Below are positions 60,098 to 64,000 of a DNA stretch of 64,000 nt, in pieces. A program made the translations under genes and the position numbers. The notes under the pieces are model-generated. The model worked only from the letters and a program-made list of their open reading frames with translations. It did no database searches and was not told the origin of the DNA. The number at the start of each line of letters is the position of its first letter. Position 1 is the first letter of the stretch. The DNA comes from Myxococcales bacterium (GTDB taxonomy: Bacteria; Myxococcota_A; Polyangia; Polyangiales; Polyangiaceae), in NCBI GenBank assembly GCA_021847645.1, contig JAJZQG010000004.1, forward strand, positions 20,705-84,704, given 5' to 3'.

Positions 60098-61792
60098 ATG
60101 ATGACGTCCTTGTGGCAGAGGAGCCATGGCAGTTGGGGTGAAGGTTGGGGCAACTTTCTTGCGCGCACGTCCGCACCGCGGCTTACGGGACTGTTGCTCA
60201 TCGTTCTTGGTGCGTGCAAGGCGAGCCCTCCAGTGCCGGTCAGCACCGCTCCAGGGACAGACAATCCGGACACGGGCGGGACGGAGCAGGCCGAAACTTC
60301 CGTTGTCCAGGCGATGACCGGTTCAGACACGGGCATGAATTCCGTTGTCGTCGCGTACAACGATTGGACCGTCTGGCGTCAAGGCGATCCCCAGCTCCAG
60401 CCAGAGTTCTCCTACGATCCGAAGTTCGAGCACCTCACGATCAAGTACGGTGCGTCACTTGCGGGCTACTCAGTAAGTCTGGATGGTGGGGCTAGTTTCG
60501 AATACGGCGGGAAAATACGACCTCCCCAAGGCTGGGCACATCTCGCTGGCGATCCGAAGCTCGCAGTGGACCCAACCAATCAAAGGGTCGTCTACCTCGT
60601 GAACATGGGTGTATCCGATGAGCGGTGGACCTCTGTCACGGGCTTGCCAGCTGAACCCGGCCAGGCGGCGACGGATGCGCCCCTTTCGGCGGACGGGTTC
60701 TGCGTGGCGCGATCTCTCGACGGGGGCCAGAGCTTCAAGGAGATTCATTGTGAGCAGGTGGGCGAGGTCGACCAAACGGGCATCGCAGTTGATGGCACTG
60801 GCAGGGTCTGGGTGGCCTACGATGACACGAGCGGGCTGATGGCGGAGTGGCACACCCGAGTGTGGCGGTCTGAGCCACACACGTGGAGCATCTTCAAACC
60901 CATAGATCCAGTTGATGAGAATCTAGGGCAGCCCCCCAATCCAGGTCCAATTTCCGCAAAGATCACGCCGAATGAAAGGCGCCCCAGGCTCGTCACCGAT
61001 GACGCTGGCGACGTGTACCTGGGTACTTTCTACTGGGCAACTATCGTGGGCGATCACCTCGGCGACCTCTGGGCATTTCGAGGCTTCAACGTCGCGCAGG
61101 ACACTTGGTATTCGTACACGTGGGTAACGACGAGCTCCGCGGATTGTCAGACCCCGTCATACGATTCGCTTGACATACTCTTTCCGACACTCCCGAGCGG
61201 GCGCAGCATCACAAACGCATTCGGATATGACTTCAAGGTGGGGTATGACGAAGGGGGCAACAAGATTCTCCGAGCTGTAATTCCGACCGACCCCGGGCAC
61301 CAGCAGCAATTGCACCTAGGCGTTGCGGACACGAGGTTCAGCCCGAACGGCCAGGCTGACCCAACCCTGTGTCGAGTCACGGACGCTACCGGGAGGCTGT
61401 CGCCCGGTCAACAGTTTCAGCCCACGATTCACTACTATGACGATCCTAACGCGACCAGCAGTTCTGGTGAGCGGTGGTGGCTTGCGTATATGACAACATG
61501 GGACGTTCCCGACCCAAAGGAGAACTACATCAGATTGGAAGCCTGGCGGTTGCAGTCTGGGGGTGCCATGAGCACACGGACCCTGCTCACGGACCGTGAT
61601 TGGTTCGCATGCACACGTCTCAGCGGGTACTGGGGGGACTACTTCGGCATTACGATGGTGGAGCGAGATGGTACGCCCAAGATGCTCGCTGCTCTGCCAT
61701 CCGCCCGCTACAACGAGCAAGTCGCCCCGCCGTGCACAACCGAGACAATGGCTTTCGCATCTCCGTTGCATGTGGTGGCCGTAAAATGGTAG
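60098..61792 (+). CDS. Lipoprotein with Asp-box (sialidase/BNR-like) propeller
   Basis: 564 residues. A lipobox (LLLIVLGAC) follows a positively charged N-terminus. Two Asp-box-type turns, SLDGGASF and SLDGGQSF, and regular strands with GDVYLGTFYW and GRVWVAYDD indicate a six-bladed sialidase-like propeller, but no catalytic Arg triad could be assigned, so hydrolase activity is unproven. Tandem ATGs at 60098/60101. Its stop overlaps the next gene (ATGGTAG). Confidence 0.65.
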   Translation: MMTSLWQRSHGSWGEGWGNFLARTSAPRLTGLLLIVLGACKASPPVPVSTAPGTDNPDTGGTEQAETSVVQAMTGSDTGMNSVVVAYNDWTVWRQGDPQLQPEFSYDPKFEHLTIKYGASLAGYSVSLDGGASFEYGGKIRPPQGWAHLAGDPKLAVDPTNQRVVYLVNMGVSDERWTSVTGLPAEPGQAATDAPLSADGFCVARSLDGGQSFKEIHCEQVGEVDQTGIAVDGTGRVWVAYDDTSGLMAEWHTRVWRSEPHTWSIFKPIDPVDENLGQPPNPGPISAKITPNERRPRLVTDDAGDVYLGTFYWATIVGDHLGDLWAFRGFNVAQDTWYSYTWVTTSSADCQTPSYDSLDILFPTLPSGRSITNAFGYDFKVGYDEGGNKILRAVIPTDPGHQQQLHLGVADTRFSPNGQADPTLCRVTDATGRLSPGQQFQPTIHYYDDPNATSSSGERWWLAYMTTWDVPDPKENYIRLEAWRLQSGGAMSTRTLLTDRDWFACTRLSGYWGDYFGITMVERDGTPKMLAALPSARYNEQVAPPCTTETMAFASPLHVVAVKW

Positions 61793-62235
61793 CGGGTTCG
61801 GCTGCGAAGAGGGTCATGTCAATTGCCGCTGTAGTCGCTTTGGCGACCGGTGGATGTGGGGGACGCCTCCACGTTGCTGAGGAGCGCGGCTATGGCGACG
61901 TCGTCTTGACAAGCCCCGATGGGAGCGGCGACGTTGTGGCTCCCCCGGGCGGAAACCCAGCTGACGCTGCGTCCAATGTGGTGGAGGACGCATCGGCCAC
62001 GGACGATTCAGGTCGCACCGATGCCGACGCCCAGTCGCCGTGGTCGTGCGATGACGTTGGGCTGTTTCCAGGGGCAGCCACATGCTGCAGTGGCGCCTAT
62101 TGCGCAGGAGCATGCGTCCAATCCCCGGAAGGAACTCGCTGCCGCTGCGGACACGTTTCCGGTGGTTGCCTCTGGCCTGAAGTGTGTTGCGGGGTGATTT
62201 GTGGGCCCGCGAAGAACTGCGAGGGATTGCCATGA
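61786..62235 (+). CDS. Small Cys-rich lipoprotein, copy 1
   Basis: 149 residues. Signal with lipobox (VVALATGGC), a Pro/Asp/Ala/Val linker, and a C-terminal domain of ~10 Cys (CCSGAYCAGACV, CRCGHVSGGCLWPEVCCG). The start overlaps the stop of the propeller gene, and its own stop overlaps the next gene (ATGA), so all three are coupled. ATG 61816 is an alternative start. The C-terminal Cys domain is paralogous to that of copy 2. Confidence 0.6.
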   Translation: MVAGSAAKRVMSIAAVVALATGGCGGRLHVAEERGYGDVVLTSPDGSGDVVAPPGGNPADAASNVVEDASATDDSGRTDADAQSPWSCDDVGLFPGAATCCSGAYCAGACVQSPEGTRCRCGHVSGGCLWPEVCCGVICGPAKNCEGLP

Positions 62236-62738
62236 CACGGTGTACGATGTCTTGCGCATATGTACTGAACATCGTCGCGATGTCCTTCTGGTGCGGGTGC
62301 GGACGTGCCCATGTCGAGAACGCACCGATCGGGGACGGTTCACCAGAAGGCGGGACAGCGGTGGTGGTCGATGCTGAGGCGGAATCTGCTTCACCGGAGC
62401 TCGATGCCGACACACGACCTCCAGCCGATGCCTCGACAGACGCCGCCACGAACGCCACTCTTGTCCCACTAGGGCCCCGTCGGCCCGGCGGGACGGTCGG
62501 TGAACGCGGGTACATCGTGAAGGAGGGCAATACCTGCAACCTCCCGATTCAGCAGGCCAAGCATGAGTTGCTTATGTGTTGTAACGGTAGGGTCTGCCGC
62601 GGAGTATGCAGACTGGACCCCGGGTGGTCCGAGCCGCGATGCATCTGCGCGATGTTGGAAGGTGGTTGCACGGCTCCGCACGTGTGCTGCGGGTACACCT
62701 GCGCGAATCCGGACGAGTGCGACAAGATGCCTCAGTAG
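62232..62738 (+). CDS. Small Cys-rich lipoprotein, copy 2
   Basis: 168 residues. The short N-terminal hydrophobic stretch (SCAYVLNIVAMSFWCGCG) fits a weak lipoprotein signal. After an acidic Ala-rich linker, the C-terminal domain (CCNGRVCRGVCRLDPG, CICAMLEGGC, VCCGYTCANPDEC) aligns with copy 1, Cys for Cys. The ATG overlaps the stop of copy 1. The three-gene set (propeller plus two Cys-rich lipoproteins) probably forms a surface complex. Confidence 0.6.
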   Translation: MTRCTMSCAYVLNIVAMSFWCGCGRAHVENAPIGDGSPEGGTAVVVDAEAESASPELDADTRPPADASTDAATNATLVPLGPRRPGGTVGERGYIVKEGNTCNLPIQQAKHELLMCCNGRVCRGVCRLDPGWSEPRCICAMLEGGCTAPHVCCGYTCANPDECDKMPQ

Positions 62739-63313
62739 TGGCGTTCAGCAGGTCTGCGATCCCTCCCGACGTCCGCGCGCACCGCGGGGCCACCGGCGCT
62801 GCTGCGCGGATGGACCGTCGACCCATCGCCGAACGGCAATACAGGCGTCTTTTGGCTGCGCTTTCAATCTGATCCGCGCCTGTCGCCGATTTCGGTCCGA
62901 AGTCAGTTGTGCGCGGCGATCGGGTTCACGCGACCGCCTTCACCGGCCTGCCAGTGCGAGCCGCTTTGCGGCTCTGACGCTGTCACGCCCAGCGCCTCGA
63001 GCGCTAACTGAAGGGCACGCAACCGTGCAGACATCGCCGGTCACGCGCATGCATGGGCCCGCACGATGACGGCGGGGGCGGACACTTCGGGACCAGAGGG
63101 CGGGCCCGTCCGGTATCGAGCAGCGCTCCGTCCGCTAGGCCACGTGGCACACGCAGCCGCGCGCCGCGAGGTCGCCACGCCGCTGATGGCCGAATTTGCA
63201 TGCCGGCCGGGGCTACGCAAGCTTGCCGACAGAACGCGAGCAACACGACACGTCGCGCATTGAGCACACCTTTCTCAACCACTGCCGGCCACGATAGCCA
63301 CTGGACCCTATCC
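62739..63313. other. Intergenic stretch, nothing recognised
   Basis: About 575 bases between convergent transcription units; ORFs are Arg/Pro/Ala-rich shadows. Confidence 0.45.
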
Positions 63314-63352
63314 AAGAAAAAACGAGCGGACGCCACGCTGGCGTTCCGCTCG
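63314..63352 (-). terminator. Intrinsic terminator of the small-gene unit
   Basis: On the minus strand a ~12-bp GC-rich stem (CGAGCGGA...TCCGCTCG with one bulge, loop GCG) is followed by TTTTTT and CTT. It lies 20 bases past the stop of the 65-residue gene, a textbook terminator. Confidence 0.85.
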
Positions 63353-63372
63353 ACCACCGAAAGCGTTTGTGA

Positions 63373-63570
63373 TCACCTCCCGTCCCGCTCGCCCCGAGCC
63401 TCTTCGTCGCGAATCTGGAGCGTTCCCGAGATGGGGAGAGCGTCGAGCTTCACGTTGATCGAACCGTCGCGATTCGTGTACGCGACGCCGATCCTCGTCC
63501 AGAAGCTCTTCTCGCCCCGCTCGGTGATGGCGTAGACGACCTTCATTCGCACGTTCGATCTGTCGTTCAT
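63373..63570 (-). CDS. Small conserved-type protein, 65 aa
   Basis: Sequence VVYAITERGEKSFWTRIGVA, then NRDGSINVKLDALPISGTLQ and IRD. The stretch F-W-x-R-I-G-V-A and G-S-I-N-V-K-L-D suggests a compact beta-barrel (OB-like). I believe similar small proteins occur in other proteobacterial mobile elements, from memory only. GGAGAG lies 6 bases before the ATG. It follows the partial gene at the window edge after 18 bases and ends in a terminator. Confidence 0.65.
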   Translation of the reverse strand: MNDRSNVRMKVVYAITERGEKSFWTRIGVAYTNRDGSINVKLDALPISGTLQIRDEEARGERDGR

Positions 63571-63588
63571 CGGTCTCTCTCCTTTCCG

Positions 63589-64000
63589 TCAGTTCGCGAG
63601 GTACTGGCTAGCCGCGCGCTCGAGCTCGAGCCGGACCTCCGGGGTGAGCCGCTGCGCGGCCAAGGTCATCGCCTGCGAGATGCCGAACGGCGTCGGGTCC
63701 GGCTCCTCGGCGTATGCCTCGACGATGGCGGGCGTGAGCCTCTGCGGCAGGTTGGCCTGGTCGAGCACCCTGCGGATCACGATCTCAGGCGTCGCGTCAA
63801 TGCGGCGCTCGCGCGAACGAAGGAGCAGGTCCGCCCCCTCGCGCAGCCGGCCAGGAAGCTCGCGAAGCCTCTCGGCGAGAAGGGTACGGAGCTTCTCGCC
63901 GTCGAACCCGCGGTGACGCCGGCGGAGCACCACCGCGTCGATGAGCGGCGCGACCATCCCGTTCCTGCACAGGAGGCGCGTGAGGTGCAGCGTCATCATG
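63589..64000 (-). CDS. Hypothetical protein, 5' end possibly beyond the window
   Basis: 136 residues are visible from the ATG at 63999, which lies at the right edge, so the gene probably starts outside. The visible part is helical and charged (FDGEKLRTLLAERLRELPGR, LTPEVRLELERAASQYL), with PTPFGISQAMTLAAQR near the end. It looks like the C-terminal part of a larger mobile-element protein such as a DUF932-like one, but this is a guess. Upstream partner of the 65-residue gene, 18 bases away. Confidence 0.5.
   Translation of the reverse strand, partial: MMTLHLTRLLCRNGMVAPLIDAVVLRRRHRGFDGEKLRTLLAERLRELPGRLREGADLLLRSRERRIDATPEIVIRRVLDQANLPQRLTPAIVEAYAEEPDPTPFGISQAMTLAAQRLTPEVRLELERAASQYLAN

Overview
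The window is GC-rich DNA that looks like a Myxococcota chromosome, probably Polyangiales or a relative. The evidence is a lipoprotein with eight MopE-type CDGxDxDCDG repeats, several other lipoproteins with Asp/Ala/Ser/Gly-rich linkers, stand-alone receiver proteins, a sigma-54 activator and PAS/LuxR regulators. No 16S or other marker gene is present, so the assignment is by character only.

Layout. (1) 1-1150: the 3' end of an SNF2-type helicase gene and a tRNA-Val(GAC). (2) 1191 to about 26 kb: an apparent integrative element entered at the tRNA. It starts with a tyrosine integrase and an excisionase-like HTH gene. A possible defence pair follows (GHKL ATPase fused to a PD-(D/E)XK-like nuclease, plus an HEPN protein), then an IS21-family insertion sequence with repeat-rich ends, then a ribbon-helix-helix regulator and DUF4145/HEPN-like proteins. 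The rest of this block is a minus-strand ubiquitin-like conjugation operon: two small membrane proteins, E1, a ubiquitin-like protein ending in Gly-Gly, E2, a membrane-anchored JAMM protease, a three-helix membrane protein, a 107-residue protein and a VirD4/HerA-like ATPase. Further downstream on the same strand lie a membrane-anchored eight-ligand zinc protein and a replication-relaxation protein. A sigma-70-like gene is divergent from the operon. (3) 26.4-31.2 kb: a four-gene plus-strand operon centred on a Lon-protease-like domain joined through a membrane helix to a Cys-rich region and a beta-propeller. (4) 31.3-32.3 kb: a second tyrosine recombinase. (5) 32.5-49 kb: signal-transduction genes, with two paralogous histidine kinases, several receivers, three paralogues of a C-terminal winged-helix-like protein, and fragments of a receiver, a winged-helix paralogue and a glycogen-debranching enzyme. 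(6) 49.3-62.7 kb: a secretome block of lipoproteins, including a MopE-repeat/C-type-lectin protein, a trypsin-like protein that has lost two catalytic residues, and an Asp-box propeller. (7) 63.3-64 kb: two small minus-strand genes ending at a clear intrinsic terminator.

The best candidate for a little-described system is the membrane-associated ubiquitin-like operon at 17.9-24.8 kb. A conjugation cycle (E1 activates the Gly-Gly tail, E2 transfers it, JAMM removes it) is encoded with four membrane-anchored partners and a DNA-translocase-like ATPase, a set of partners I do not associate with CBASS or Bil operons. The GHKL-nuclease/HEPN pair and the Lon/propeller operon come next. All family assignments come from motifs read by eye; no database search was run.
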